DNA of 64,000 nucleotides from Plastoroseomonas arctica (GTDB lineage Bacteria > Pseudomonadota > Alphaproteobacteria > Acetobacterales > Acetobacteraceae): contig NZ_JAAEDH010000004.1 in NCBI RefSeq assembly GCF_018128965.1, positions 124,001-188,000 on the forward strand, read 5' to 3'. Under the pieces are notes generated by a model. It was not told where the DNA came from. It ran no database searches and worked only from the letters and a program-made list of their open reading frames with translations. A program made the position numbers and the translations under genes. Below, in pieces: positions 46,076 through 55,065 of this stretch (its first letter is position 1; every line of letters starts with the position of its first letter).

Positions 46076-47149
46076 TCAGGAGCCGGGGTCTCGCAGATCT
46101 TTCCTCGCCGACCGATAGGCCCTTTGCGACGCATCCAGACGACGGCGTTCGATATCCTGCGCCACACGATCCTTCGTCAGCCCCGACGCCGTTAGCTCGC
46201 GGCTAAGTTTCTGGAAATGTGCCCACCGATCGGCATCGAGGAGGCCGCTGTCCAGTGCTTCACGGATCGCGCACCCGGGTTCGGTGCCGTGCACGCAGTC
46301 GCGAAAGCGGCAATTCTGGGCCAGGGACTCGATGTCGTCGAAGACCGTGCCGAGTCCATCATCCGCGTCGATCAAGCCCACTTCGCGGATGCCGGGTGTG
46401 TCTAGGATCATCCCTCCGCCAGGCAGCAGGACGAGTTGGCGGAAGCTGGTGGTGTGACGCCCCCGGGCATCCGCATCGCGGATATCCTGGGTCGCCATCT
46501 GCTCTTCACCGAGAAGAGCATTCACCAGCGTGGATTTACCCACGCCCGATGAGCCGATCAACACACAGGTCTCTCCGGGAGAGATGTGATCCATCAGGGC
46601 GTGCAGCCCACGATCCTGGCGCACTGAAACGACAAGCACCGGGCACCCTGCCGCCAGGGTGGCGATCTCCGCGGCTTGGACCTCGGGTTCGTCGCAAAGG
46701 TCGGACTTGGTCAGAACGACCACCGGTCGCGCACCGCTTTGCCAGGCCGCTGCGAGGAAGCGCTCGAGCCGACGGGGATTAAGGTCCGCGTTCATCGATG
46801 TGACGATGAAAACGACGTCAATGTTGGCAGCGATGACCTGGAGCGTGTGCGCGCTGTCGGCCGCCCGACGCACGAAGGCCGTGCGGCGAGGCAGGACGGC
46901 ATGGATGGTGGCCTTTCCGTCGCCGGCGTTAGCCGACACTGCCACCCAGTCGCCGGCGGCTGGGTGACCAGCCTCTCTAGCCTCATGACGCAGGCGTCCT
47001 GAGAGCCTGGCGCTCAGATTGCCAACATCCGCGGCAACGAGATTCACTTCGCGTTGCTGCATGACAATGCGCGCGGGGATGTAGCCGGCGAGAGCATGCG
47101 GCTCGAATTCCAACCGCAGCGCATCGGACCAGCCATACTGTTCGATCAA
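46076..47149 (-). CDS. rsgA: Ribosome small-subunit-dependent GTPase A
   Basis: 357 residues with the circularly permuted GTPase order of RsgA/YjeQ. An OB fold (about 1-95) is followed by TKSD (147-150, G4), then GSSGVGKST (199-207, G1) and DTPG (250-253, G3). The C-terminal zinc-binding domain has CRFRDCVHGTEPGC (near 280-293). The protein helps 30S subunit maturation. It stands alone between plasmid-relic and IS-relic DNA, and bacteria of this kind often have another rsgA copy in the core genome, so this may be an extra, acquired copy (inference). Confidence 0.94.
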   Translation of the reverse strand: MIEQYGWSDALRLEFEPHALAGYIPARIVMQQREVNLVAADVGNLSARLSGRLRHEAREAGHPAAGDWVAVSANAGDGKATIHAVLPRRTAFVRRAADSAHTLQVIAANIDVVFIVTSMNADLNPRRLERFLAAAWQSGARPVVVLTKSDLCDEPEVQAAEIATLAAGCPVLVVSVRQDRGLHALMDHISPGETCVLIGSSGVGKSTLVNALLGEEQMATQDIRDADARGRHTTSFRQLVLLPGGGMILDTPGIREVGLIDADDGLGTVFDDIESLAQNCRFRDCVHGTEPGCAIREALDSGLLDADRWAHFQKLSRELTASGLTKDRVAQDIERRRLDASQRAYRSARKDLRDPGS

Positions 47150-47440
47150 AAAATGGCTCTCTCGTCGGGAGTTGTCGGTCTAGCACCAAGCTGGCCGTAG
47201 ATTGCGTACTTGCATCGTAGCCCTGGATCGCTGGACCAACACCGCGCCGGAAAGGGGTATTGTGACGCAATGCGCGTAAGATAGCGCGCATTGTCGGCGC
47301 CGTCGGGCATGCGGCGCATATACGCCTAGGATGCGGGCTCGTAGGGGTCGTGGCATCCGCCTTCGCGACTCCAAGGCGGGTAGCGCAGGCACTTGCGCTC
47401 ACCAGGGCAAAGCGCGCCATCGTTCTGACAAGGGTAAGTT

Positions 47441-47617
47441 ATGCGAAAGCCAAATTACAACATCGAACGTCAAGATCGGGAGCGCGCCAAGCAGGCCAAG
47501 GCCGCGGCGAAGGAGAACCGCTCAGTAAAGCGCGACGAAAGCGGCCATTCCGACGTCACAGCAACAGACGAACACGTCCATCCGAGTGGAATCGAACGGC
47601 AGAAGTCTGAGGGTTAA
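47441..47617 (+). CDS. Small basic, charged protein of 58 residues
   Basis: ATG 47441 begins MRKPNYNIERQDRERAKQAK and runs to a TAA at 47617. Lys, Arg, Glu and Ala dominate the first half, typical of a single soluble helix. Similar short proteins with an MRKPNYxxER start are common in Acetobacteraceae as far as I know, always uncharacterised. Another open frame overlaps it but has worse codon use. It has no obvious partner; its neighbours are rsgA and a broken IS66 gene. Confidence 0.55.
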   Translation: MRKPNYNIERQDRERAKQAKAAAKENRSVKRDESGHSDVTATDEHVHPSGIERQKSEG

Positions 47618-47636
47618 GCGATCAATATCGCGGCGC

Positions 47637-47972
47637 TCAGCGACCGCGACCAGCATTGCAGCTAAGTCGCAGCGTGACCGGCGCCGCGCAGATGCTGACC
47701 GTTTGGGTGCTGCTGGCTGCCGCATCGCAGGGCGGCTGGGCGGGTGCAGCTTCGGGCGCGGACAGCACCCGCATTGGCAGGAAGGCCGGTTGATCCACCA
47801 ACTCTCCGCGCCGCTGCGCGTCCCGCTACTGCCACACCAGGCCACAGCTGATCTCGTGCCGCCGTGCAACCTCGGCTACCGAAGCTCCTGGCTCATCGAG
47901 CTCGGCCAGGATCCGCAACTTCTGCTCCGGCCGCCAGCGCCGTCGACGCCCGACCCCGGTGATGATCTCCAT
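47637..47972 (-). pseudogene. IS66-family tnpA with an in-frame stop
   Basis: The minus strand from ATG 47972 reads MEIITGVGRRRRWRPEQKLR then ILAELDEPGASVAEVARRHE, the helix-turn-helix start of IS66 OrfA (TnpA). After GLVWQ a TAG (47828-47826) replaces the Trp of the usual LWQWR motif; the frame then goes on RDAQRRGELVDQPAFLPMRV and ends at a TGA near 47637. The normal C-terminus and the downstream tnpB and tnpC genes are missing. No intact terminal repeats are seen. It is a dead relic. Confidence 0.82.
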
Positions 47973-48197
47973 CGACGCCTCAGTCCTTACCGACGCTCAC
48001 AAAAGCGCCCGTACGAACACAGGACACCTCCAGCCCCGCCGCGGAAGGCGGTGCTCGCCGGACGGGTACTACCGCAAAGTGTCCGTGTTTTCTGATGCAG
48101 CGTCGAAAGCGACAGGCTGCTTCGGGCCATATCGCCCCGCCGTAATTGCGCTGGGAAGCCGCGAGGGGTAGTCCCTCTGGACCCGCGGCCAAGGGCG

Positions 48198-48635
48198 TCA
48201 GATCCCGGTCGTGTTGGGTAGCCCCCGGAGCAAAGCAGCAAGGCCTTCCTCCTGCACGAGCCCCGCCGCCTCGGCTGGGCTGAACCAGCGGCGCTCGCGC
48301 TCCCCCGCCTCGGGCCACTCCTCCAGGAGCTGGTCTACGTGCATCGCGAAGACGCCCACCAGGCACGTCACCCGCCGCCCCGCCTTCAGGCGCTTGCGAT
48401 AGCGGTACGTCCCGGTGGGGTTGGCCGCCATGGCGCCGACGGCGCCGGCCTCCTCGAACGCCTCTTTGGCAGCGAGCTCCGGCGGCGTAAGTCCCGTTTC
48501 CGCCCAGCCCTTCGGAAGCACCCAGCGGTGCGTTTCGCGGCTCGTCACCAGCAGCACACGCAGCTCACCGCCGACCTGCGTCATCGGCAGCGCAGCGAAC
48601 TGCAGCCAGAGCTTGGCCTGCTTGCTCTTCGCCAA
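48198..48635 (-). CDS. NUDIX hydrolase
   Basis: 145 residues from TTG 48635, giving LAKSKQAKLWLQFAALPMTQ; an ATG later (MTQVGG) is an alternative. The Nudix box is GLTPPELAAKEAFEEAGAVG, with Lys in place of the usual Arg in REUxEE. Sequence before it (LVTSRETHRWVLPKGWAETG) is typical for the family of small Nudix proteins in alphaproteobacteria. It hydrolyses a nucleoside diphosphate linked to another group; the substrate is not known. It is a lone gene. Confidence 0.88.
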   Translation of the reverse strand: MAKSKQAKLWLQFAALPMTQVGGELRVLLVTSRETHRWVLPKGWAETGLTPPELAAKEAFEEAGAVGAMAANPTGTYRYRKRLKAGRRVTCLVGVFAMHVDQLLEEWPEAGERERRWFSPAEAAGLVQEEGLAALLRGLPNTTGI

Positions 48636-49109
48636 TCCCTTACAATTCCTTCGAACATGAACCCTTAGACGGGTTCTAGGCACTGGTGCGGTGGACGCCG
48701 TCGAGTGCCTGCGCCTCGCTGGGACACCAGCAGTGGGCGCCGCCATGATGGCGCAGGATGTCCAAGCTGAAAACTTTAGTCGTGTTGGCGGGCAAGGCGG
48801 CACTGCTGCTTTGGGCCTGGCCTAGCGGGCACCAGCCCGGCGCGCCCACGTCCCCGCTCCGGCTCGGACGGTCGCGCCCGCCCCCGCGTTTACCCACTGC
48901 ACAGCGGACCGGCTGTTTTCGGCCAAACCCGGCGCGCTAGCGATATCCTACTTCCGCCAATGCATTCAGCTCGACTTCATCACGACGGCAAGCATTGGTG
49001 TTGACGCGGCGCGCGACACGGACCTCGCGAGAGCAAACCCGGCATGTCCCGGGCTTCGGGTGGTGGGAGCGCCGCATAGTGCGGCCGCTCCGCAACAGGA
49101 ACCGTCCCG
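48636..49109. other. Intergenic stretch upstream of the recombinase cassette
   Basis: About 470 bp. A 60-codon open frame at 48758-48940 starts with a hydrophobic stretch but soon turns into Pro/Arg-rich text, so I do not call it. The last bases hold AGGAACC, the ribosome-binding site of the DUF3489 gene. No repeats are apparent. Confidence 0.45.
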
Positions 49110-49730
49110 ATGTCCTCCATCACGATGAACCTCTCGAATGCGCAGCTCCAGGTCCTTACAGCTGGCGCTGAGCGCCCGAACCGTCTGCTGCTCCCGCTGC
49201 CTGCCACGATCCCCCTCCGCGGCGGCGCTTGCCGCTCCCTGCTCGCCGCGCTCCTCAAGCTGCATTTCGTCGAAGAGATTCAGGCCGAAGATGCGCGCAA
49301 CGCCTGGCGTACCGACGCGGCTGGCAAGGACATCGGCCTCCGCCTGACAGCCGCTGGCCTTGCCGCAGTCGGTGCGCCCGCTGAGGCGCCGGCCTGCCAG
49401 GCAACCGATCTTGGCAAGGCTGCGGCGGTGGATCCACAAATCGATGCCATCGCGACGGTCGAGGACGCTGCCGGCAAGGCCCATAACGGAGGCTTTGCCG
49501 ATCCGGAAAGCGGCGCCACAGGCCCGCGTCGCCCGACCGGCAAGCTGGGCGCAGCGCTGCAGGCGATCGCCGCAGAGAAGGGCGCGACGCTGACCGAACT
49601 CACCGCACTCACCAACTGGCTGCCGCACACCACCCGCGCTGCCGTCACAGGCCTGCGCCAGCGCGGCTTCCCGATCGCCCTCATTCAGGTGGACGGCCGG
49701 AAGGCCTACCGCCTCACAGCGGCCGGCTGA
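49110..49730 (+). CDS. DUF3489 domain-containing protein
   Basis: 206 residues. The C-terminal part, TGKLGAALQAIAAEKGATLT followed by LTNWLPHTTRAAVTGLRQRG and DGRKAYRLTAAG, is the DUF3489 winged-helix-like region. The N-terminal half (LSNAQLQVLTAGAERPNRLL and LRLTAAGLAAVG) looks like a related repeat of the same fold, so the protein may hold two DNA-binding halves. It is the first gene of a three-gene cassette with DUF2924 and a recombinase. A role in regulating or assisting recombination is inference. Confidence 0.87.
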   Translation: MSSITMNLSNAQLQVLTAGAERPNRLLLPLPATIPLRGGACRSLLAALLKLHFVEEIQAEDARNAWRTDAAGKDIGLRLTAAGLAAVGAPAEAPACQATDLGKAAAVDPQIDAIATVEDAAGKAHNGGFADPESGATGPRRPTGKLGAALQAIAAEKGATLTELTALTNWLPHTTRAAVTGLRQRGFPIALIQVDGRKAYRLTAAG

Positions 49731-49741
49731 GGACGCAGAGG

Positions 49742-50224
49742 ATGCCCCGGTCGCATCGGGCAGGCTACCGCCTGACCGGCGACGATACAGCCGCCACAAT
49801 GCTGCGGCGGGACTGGGAACGCCTTCTGGGGAGAGCGGCGCCCGGCGCAGCGAGCTCCGACTTCTTGCAACGGGACATCGCCTATCACCAACAGGTCGGC
49901 CAGCACGGCGGCCTCAGCGCAGCGACCCGCGGCAGGTTGGCCGCCTTGGCATGCGCCGATCCCGCCGCTGCGCAGAAGCCAACAAATGCCACGCCACGGA
50001 TCAAGCCGGGTTCAACCCTCCTGCGAGAATGGCATGGCCGCACCTACACCGTGCTGGTGCTGGAGGCCGGCTTTGAGATGGCGGGGAAACACTTCTCGTC
50101 CCTCACCGAGATCGCCTTCCACATCACCGGCACCAACTGGTCCGGACCGCGGTTCTTCGGATTGCTGCGCAGGAGGGCGACTGTGCAGCCCCGCTGCGTG
50201 AGTGGGAACATCATCAGTGCGTAG
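49742..50224 (+). CDS. DUF2924 domain-containing protein
   Basis: 160 residues. The pattern LRRDWERLLGRAAPGAASSD then FLQRDIAYHQQV, LSAATRGRLAAL, REWHGRTYTVLVLEAGFEMA and ITGTNWSGPRFFGL matches DUF2924 (PF11149). The N-terminal 20 residues are not typical, so the start may be later. The gene lies 11 bp after DUF3489 and overlaps the recombinase start. DUF2924 proteins nearly always accompany serine recombinases of this type, which suggests an accessory factor. Confidence 0.87.
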   Translation: MPRSHRAGYRLTGDDTAATMLRRDWERLLGRAAPGAASSDFLQRDIAYHQQVGQHGGLSAATRGRLAALACADPAAAQKPTNATPRIKPGSTLLREWHGRTYTVLVLEAGFEMAGKHFSSLTEIAFHITGTNWSGPRFFGLLRRRATVQPRCVSGNIISA

Positions 50225-51941
50225 CCGCGTCCGACCTGGCCAGCCCGCAGCTCGCGTCGGGCTTCGCTGCGCCGTCTACACCCGTAAGTCATCTGAGGAG
50301 GGGCTGGAGCAGGAGTTCAACTCGCTCGATGCCCAGCGCGAAGCCTGCGAGGCGTACATCCGCAGCCAGCGTCACGAAGGCTGGGCCTTGCTGCCCGCCC
50401 TCTACGATGATGGCGGCCTCTCCGGCGGCAGCATGAACCGCCCCGCCCTGCAGCGCATCCTTGCCGACGTCGCTTCCGGGCGGGTCGATCTGGTGGTGGT
50501 CTACAAGGTCGACCGCCTGACCCGCTCTCTCTCGGACTTCGCCAAGATCGTCGAGGTGCTTGACGGTCATGGCGCATCCTTCGTCTCGGTCACTCAGCAG
50601 TTCAACACCACCACGAGCATGGGGCGGCTCACGCTCAACATGCTGCTCTCCTTCGCGCAGTTTGAGCGCGAGGTCACCGGCGAGCGTATCCGCGACAAGA
50701 TCGCCGCCTCCAAGCGCAAGGGCATGTGGATGGGTGGCTCTGTACCGCTCGGCTACGATGTCCGTGAACGTAGGTTGGTCGTCAACACGACGGAGGCAGA
50801 GCGAGTTCGCAGAATTTATCGAGCCTATCTCGACTTGGGCACGGTGCGGCTCGTCAAGCAGCGCCTGGCGGCGGACGGCATCACCGGCAAGGCTGGTACA
50901 CCGATAGGACGTGGAGCGCTGTTCCACCTGCTGCAAAATCGCACCTATCGCGGAGAGGTTGCGCATCGAGGCGATGTTCATGCTGGCCAGCATGAGGCGA
51001 TTGTCGAAGCGGAGCTTTGGGAGGCAGTACAGCAGCGTCTCGCCGAAGGACGGGCGGATCATCGCTCAGGGGCGAACGCTCATCATCCGAGCCTATTGGC
51101 GGGCATGATCGCTGACACCGCGGGTGAAGCGATGGCGGCAACCCATGCCAACAAGGGTGGTCGGCGATATCGCTACTACGTCTCGCGTAGCTTAATCGAT
51201 GGCGTGCGCGACGACCATCCGGATGCGCTACGGGTGCCCGCAGCGGCGCTGGAGCGCGTCGTGGCAGGGCGCATCGCTCGGCTCCTCTGCGATGGGCCGG
51301 AGCTGCTGCGAACGCTTCGATCCGCAGGGGCGCTGCCGCCAGATGGCGCGCAGCAAAGCCGGCTACTCGATGGCGCTCAAACCCTCGGTCAGAATTTGCG
51401 GGACGGCTCGCTCGTCGGCCAACGCGAAACCCTGTTGGCCCTTGGCGCTGCCATCACCGTGGGAAGACAGGAGATCACTACCGACCTTTCTCCGGCAGGG
51501 CTGGTCGCTGTGCTCGCTGGAGAACCGCGAGGGGAAACAGTGGCGGGCACCCATGATGGCCAGCGACAGCATCCAAGCATCTCGCTCACCGAGCCCGTGG
51601 CGCTGCGGCGCGCCGGTCGCGAGATGGCGCTGCTGGTCGGCGCGACGGTGGCCACCGATCGGGCAGACCCATCACTGGCGCGCCTGGTCGCCAAAGCATG
51701 GGCGTTACGCCAGGCGCTCGCCGGAAGTGCTGCGCCGAGCCTGACGGCCTTTGCAGCGGAACAGGGAATCTCGCAGTCTTATGCGACTCGCCTCCTGCGC
51801 CTCGCCTGGCTTGCCCCGGACATTGTCGAGGCGATCCTTGGCGGATGCCAGCCGGCGAACCTGACGGCATCGCGGCTAATGCGGGACACCAGGGTCCCCT
51901 CGGACTGGCAGGAGCAACGCCGGCCTCTCGGGTTCACCTGA
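50217..51941 (+). CDS. Large serine recombinase
   Basis: 574 residues from GTG 50217 (GTG 50202 possible). The resolvase domain starts CAVYTRKSSEEGLEQEFNSL, with the catalytic Ser in the YTRKSS segment, and continues with VYKVDRLTRSLSDFAKIVEV and FEREVTGERIRDK. The recombinase domain follows (GYDVRERRLVVN, FHLLQNRTYRGEVAHRG). A zinc-ribbon/coiled-coil region and a C-terminal helix-turn-helix (TAFAAEQGISQSYATRLLRL) end the protein. Such enzymes integrate and excise mobile DNA at att sites. A tRNA-Gln gene lies about 250 bp downstream. Confidence 0.92.
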   Translation: MRSRVRPGQPAARVGLRCAVYTRKSSEEGLEQEFNSLDAQREACEAYIRSQRHEGWALLPALYDDGGLSGGSMNRPALQRILADVASGRVDLVVVYKVDRLTRSLSDFAKIVEVLDGHGASFVSVTQQFNTTTSMGRLTLNMLLSFAQFEREVTGERIRDKIAASKRKGMWMGGSVPLGYDVRERRLVVNTTEAERVRRIYRAYLDLGTVRLVKQRLAADGITGKAGTPIGRGALFHLLQNRTYRGEVAHRGDVHAGQHEAIVEAELWEAVQQRLAEGRADHRSGANAHHPSLLAGMIADTAGEAMAATHANKGGRRYRYYVSRSLIDGVRDDHPDALRVPAAALERVVAGRIARLLCDGPELLRTLRSAGALPPDGAQQSRLLDGAQTLGQNLRDGSLVGQRETLLALGAAITVGRQEITTDLSPAGLVAVLAGEPRGETVAGTHDGQRQHPSISLTEPVALRRAGREMALLVGATVATDRADPSLARLVAKAWALRQALAGSAAPSLTAFAAEQGISQSYATRLLRLAWLAPDIVEAILGGCQPANLTASRLMRDTRVPSDWQEQRRPLGFT

Positions 51942-52189
51942 AACTCTGCTCCGAAGGTGTCGGGGCGTCCCTGCAGGAAGATCCGTCCTCCGCGGACCGG
52001 CATCAGACACGAACTGTACATGCCGAATTCGGCACAAGAGACCGGGCCGCCTTCAGGACTCCGAACTACGCCCGGCCAGCGTCTCTCAAGTACGATTCGC
52101 CGTATGCGCCGCGATTAATGGCCGAAAAGGCGGGGATTTCGGAGCAGGGCAGCGGGGACCGCAGAATTGTCTGCGACACCGCGACTGCG

Positions 52190-52264
52190 TGGCTGGGGCG
52201 CCAGGATTCGAACCTGGGAATGGCGGTACCAAAAACCGCTGCCTTACCGCTTGGCGACGCCCCA
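52190..52264 (-). tRNA. trnQ-UUG: tRNA-Gln (UUG)
   Basis: The minus strand folds as a cloverleaf: acceptor TGGGGCG pairs with CGCCCCA, followed by G and an encoded CCA. The D-arm is GCCAAGCGGTAAGGC, the anticodon stem GCGGT/ACCGC holds the loop TTTTGGT with anticodon TTG, and the T-arm contains GGTTCGAATCC. It lies 12 bp upstream of ispE's 3' end region on the same strand and 248 bp after the recombinase gene, so it is a possible attachment site. Confidence 0.97.
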
Positions 52265-52275
52265 TCGCAGCGCCC

Positions 52276-53133
52276 TCATAAGGGCGCAGCGGGCGGCGCG
52301 GCAAGCCCCCCGCCCCAGCGCCACCAGCTTGCCGGCAGCAAGGCGGCGGCGCGCGCGGCACTGGACGCATCGGGCATGATGGCGAAGCAGGTCGCACCCG
52401 ATCCGCTCATCCGCGCGAGCAGCGCGCCGGGCAGGGCGGCGAGCGCCGCGAGCACCGGCGCGATCGCGGGGCAGCTCTCGATCGCCGGCGCCTCGAGGTC
52501 ATTGGACAGCCGCGCGAGATCGGCGGCCATCGCCGCCGGATCCGCCCAGCCCTCGGGCAGGCGCGCTGGTCCGGAGAACCGACCGGCCAAGCGCCGGAAT
52601 ACATCCGGCGTTGCGACCGGCACGCGCAGATTGGCCAGCACCAGTCCAAACTCCGGCAGCGCAGGGGCCGGCCCGATCATCTCGCCGATCCCTGTCATGC
52701 GCAGCGGATGCCCAACCAGGCAGGCCGGCACATCGGCGCCGAGCTGGGGCGCCACGCGACGCGCAACCTCCTCCGGAATATCCCAGAGCCGGGTAAGCGC
52801 GCGCAGCGCCGCGGCCGCATCCGCGCTGCCGCCGCCGATCCCGGATGCGACCGGTAGTGCCTTTTCCAGGTGAAGCGCGGCGCATTGCCCGACCCCTGCC
52901 GCAGCGGCCAGGGCGCGCGCGGCGCGCAGCACCAGATTGTCGTCCTCGCCGATCAGGCCCGGAGCCTCGTCCCCGGCAATCGCCAGCGAGAAATCCGGCG
53001 CCGAGGTCGCGGAGACGACATCGCCGACCGCTGCGAAGACCACCAGGCTGTCGAGCAGGTGATAGCCGTCGGGTCGCCGGCCGGCGACCTGCAGGAACAG
53101 GTTGACCTTGGCCGGCGCGGCCTCCCGGATCAC
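52276..53133 (-). CDS. ispE: 4-diphosphocytidyl-2-C-methyl-D-erythritol kinase
   Basis: 285 residues. The enzyme phosphorylates CDP-methylerythritol in the MEP isoprenoid pathway. The start of the fold is [23 protein letters not shown]-type (a GHMP kinase substrate motif), and the ATP-binding loop is [20 protein letters not shown]. The third motif is [11 protein letters not shown] near the C-terminus. GTG 53133 is chosen because it overlaps the TPR-protein stop (GTGA), so the genes are translationally coupled. ispE next to a TPR protein and a tRNA-Gln is plausible core gene order for this group. Confidence 0.94.
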   Translation of the reverse strand: MIREAAPAKVNLFLQVAGRRPDGYHLLDSLVVFAAVGDVVSATSAPDFSLAIAGDEAPGLIGEDDNLVLRAARALAAAAGVGQCAALHLEKALPVASGIGGGSADAAAALRALTRLWDIPEEVARRVAPQLGADVPACLVGHPLRMTGIGEMIGPAPALPEFGLVLANLRVPVATPDVFRRLAGRFSGPARLPEGWADPAAMAADLARLSNDLEAPAIESCPAIAPVLAALAALPGALLARMSGSGATCFAIMPDASSAARAAALLPASWWRWGGGLAAPPAAPL

Positions 53134-54824
53134 GGGCGCGGCGGCGTCCCGGCGGGCAATCCGTCGCGCAGCTTCGCCTCGATGCGCGGACCCTCGCCCT
53201 GCTCCGGCCCAAGGGCGAGCGCGCGGCGCCACTGGAACTCCGCCTCGCGCCGGCGCCCGGCCATCCAGTAGGCGTCGCCCAGGTGGTCGTTGATGACGGA
53301 GCTCCGGGATTCGATCTCCACCGCGCGCTCCAGCCAGCGGATTGCGCCCGGCATGTCGCCGAGCTTGAACAGCGCCCAGCCGAGGCTGTCGGCGATGTTG
53401 CCGTCATTGGGGCGCAGGGCCACGGCACGTTCCAGCATGGACCGCGCCTCGGCGAGGTTCAGCCCCTGCTCCACCCAGGAATAGCCGAGATAGTTCAGCA
53501 CGAAGGGCTGTTCGGGCGAGAGTTCCAGCGCGCGGCGGAAATCCGCCTCGGCGCGCGGCCAGCGCCCGGCACGTTCCTGCGCGATGCCCCGCGCGTAGAA
53601 GATGGGCCAGTCCTGGCTCTGCGCCGTCGCGATGCGGCTGATGGCGCCATCATAGGCCTCAACCGCCTCGACCCAGCGGCTGCGCGCGCGTTCGAGGTCG
53701 CCCAGGCGCGCGAGCGGCTGCCAGGCAATGGGGCGCGCGACGGCAAGCCGGCGCAGCACCGTCGCGGCCTCATCCTGGCGGTTCAACCGTTCGAGGTAGG
53801 TGGCGCGGCGCAGCGCGGCGGCGCCGGCCATGGCATCGCCCTCCGGCACGTCGTCGAGCAAGGCCAGGGCCGCCGCGTGCTGGTCCTCCTGCGCGAGCGC
53901 GTCGGCGGCGAGCAGCAGGGCGGGGGCGAAGCCGGGTCGCAGCCGCAGCGCGAGCCGGGTGAGGAGCAGCGAGAACTCCGGCGCCGCCTGGCCGCGCAAC
54001 GCCGCCGCCAGCGCCAGCTCCGCCTCCGCGATGCCCTCCACGGGTGCGGCCACAGGCTGGCTCGCGAGCAGACGACGGCGCCCCTCCTCGCCCGATTCCA
54101 GCGCAAGGTCGTCCTGGCTGCGCAGGTTCTGGTCGAGCAGACGGATGGCCTCGGCATCGCGCCCGGCCCGCGCCAGGATCCCGGCAGCAACCTGGATGAG
54201 CCGAGCGGTGGGCTGTTCCGTTTCGGTCAGGGCAATGCGGATGTAGCGTTCGGCGTCGCGCGGGCGGCTGGCGAGGTCGGCGATCATCGCCGCATGAAGT
54301 GCGTGCAGGCCGCGCAGGCGGCCGGCCTCGGTCAGCGGGCGAAGCGTCGCGAGTGCCGCGTCGGTCTGCCCGCGCCCCTGCTGCGCCCAGGCCACGAGCA
54401 TCGGCTGCAGGACCTGCGTCGCGCCCTGGCGCGGCAGCGCGCGGAAGCGTTGTTCGGCGCGATCCCATCGGCCGGCCTGGGCATCGGCGCCGGCGACCAG
54501 AAGCTGCGCGATGGCATTGTCCGGCAGGCGGCGGGCGAGCCGCAGCGCGTCGGCGCGACCATCGAGCACCGTCGCGATGAAGGCGCGGGTCAGCACCTCC
54601 GGCTCCTCCGGCGCCTCGCGCAGTGCGGCGAGCAGGCTGTCGGCGGCCATGCGCGTGTCGCTCTCGGAAATCGCCATGCGGCCAACGAGATAGCTTCCGA
54701 AGGCGCCACGCGGTGCCTCGGTGAGGCCACCGGCGCCGTCATCAGACGACCCGCTCGCGGCGCAGGCGGCGAGCAGGGCCAGGGCCAGCATCGGCAGGCG
54801 GCGAACGGAAAGGGTTTTGCGCAT
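53130..54824 (-). CDS. Tetratricopeptide-repeat lipoprotein
   Basis: 564 residues from ATG 54824. The signal peptide [20 protein letters not shown] ends in a lipobox (LLAAC), so it is a lipoprotein. Multiple TPR motifs follow; clear ones are [12 protein letters not shown]-like helix pairs, [40 protein letters not shown] and [20 protein letters not shown], with the later [23 protein letters not shown] proteins serve as scaffolds for complexes. The gene is coupled to ispE, which suggests shared expression more than shared function. Confidence 0.92.
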   Translation of the reverse strand: MRKTLSVRRLPMLALALLAACAASGSSDDGAGGLTEAPRGAFGSYLVGRMAISESDTRMAADSLLAALREAPEEPEVLTRAFIATVLDGRADALRLARRLPDNAIAQLLVAGADAQAGRWDRAEQRFRALPRQGATQVLQPMLVAWAQQGRGQTDAALATLRPLTEAGRLRGLHALHAAMIADLASRPRDAERYIRIALTETEQPTARLIQVAAGILARAGRDAEAIRLLDQNLRSQDDLALESGEEGRRRLLASQPVAAPVEGIAEAELALAAALRGQAAPEFSLLLTRLALRLRPGFAPALLLAADALAQEDQHAAALALLDDVPEGDAMAGAAALRRATYLERLNRQDEAATVLRRLAVARPIAWQPLARLGDLERARSRWVEAVEAYDGAISRIATAQSQDWPIFYARGIAQERAGRWPRAEADFRRALELSPEQPFVLNYLGYSWVEQGLNLAEARSMLERAVALRPNDGNIADSLGWALFKLGDMPGAIRWLERAVEIESRSSVINDHLGDAYWMAGRRREAEFQWRRALALGPEQGEGPRIEAKLRDGLPAGTPPRP

Positions 54825-55032
54825 GGAGGGATGATACGGTCTCGGCGAAGGCAAGGCGAGGCAGTTCGTCGGCCTTCGCATCGCGCCATTTTCCGATTAT
54901 TTTTATCAGAGAGGTCTTATTTTGAGAGCTTCGTCGATGGCGCCATTCTCAGGCAACGAAGAAACTTAGCGAAATTTTGTATTTTGAGACGTTCATCGTG
55001 TGATATTCCCTTTTCATTCCCAGAATTTCGCC

Positions 55033-55047
55033 TTAAACACACGTTAT
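55033..55047 (+). promoter_or_regulatory. Candidate CtrA box upstream of ctrA
   Basis: TTAAACACACGTTAT fits the CtrA consensus TTAA-N7-TTAA with one mismatch in the last base. It ends 18 bases before the ctrA ATG (55066). This supports feedback by CtrA on its own gene, as in Caulobacter. The upstream region 54890-55065 is clearly more AT-rich than its surroundings. Confidence 0.6.
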
Positions 55048-55065
55048 AGGTGTGGAGAACGAGAG

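Noticed and set aside
48758-48940. 60-codon open frame starting MSKLKTLVVLAGKA with one hydrophobic stretch
   Set aside because: It has a poor ribosome-binding site and turns into Pro/Arg-rich text typical of non-coding GC-rich frames.
52025-52035. GAATTCGGCAC, similar to a cDNA library adapter
   Set aside because: The following bases (AAGAG) differ from the adapter and the context is ordinary genomic sequence next to the recombinase.
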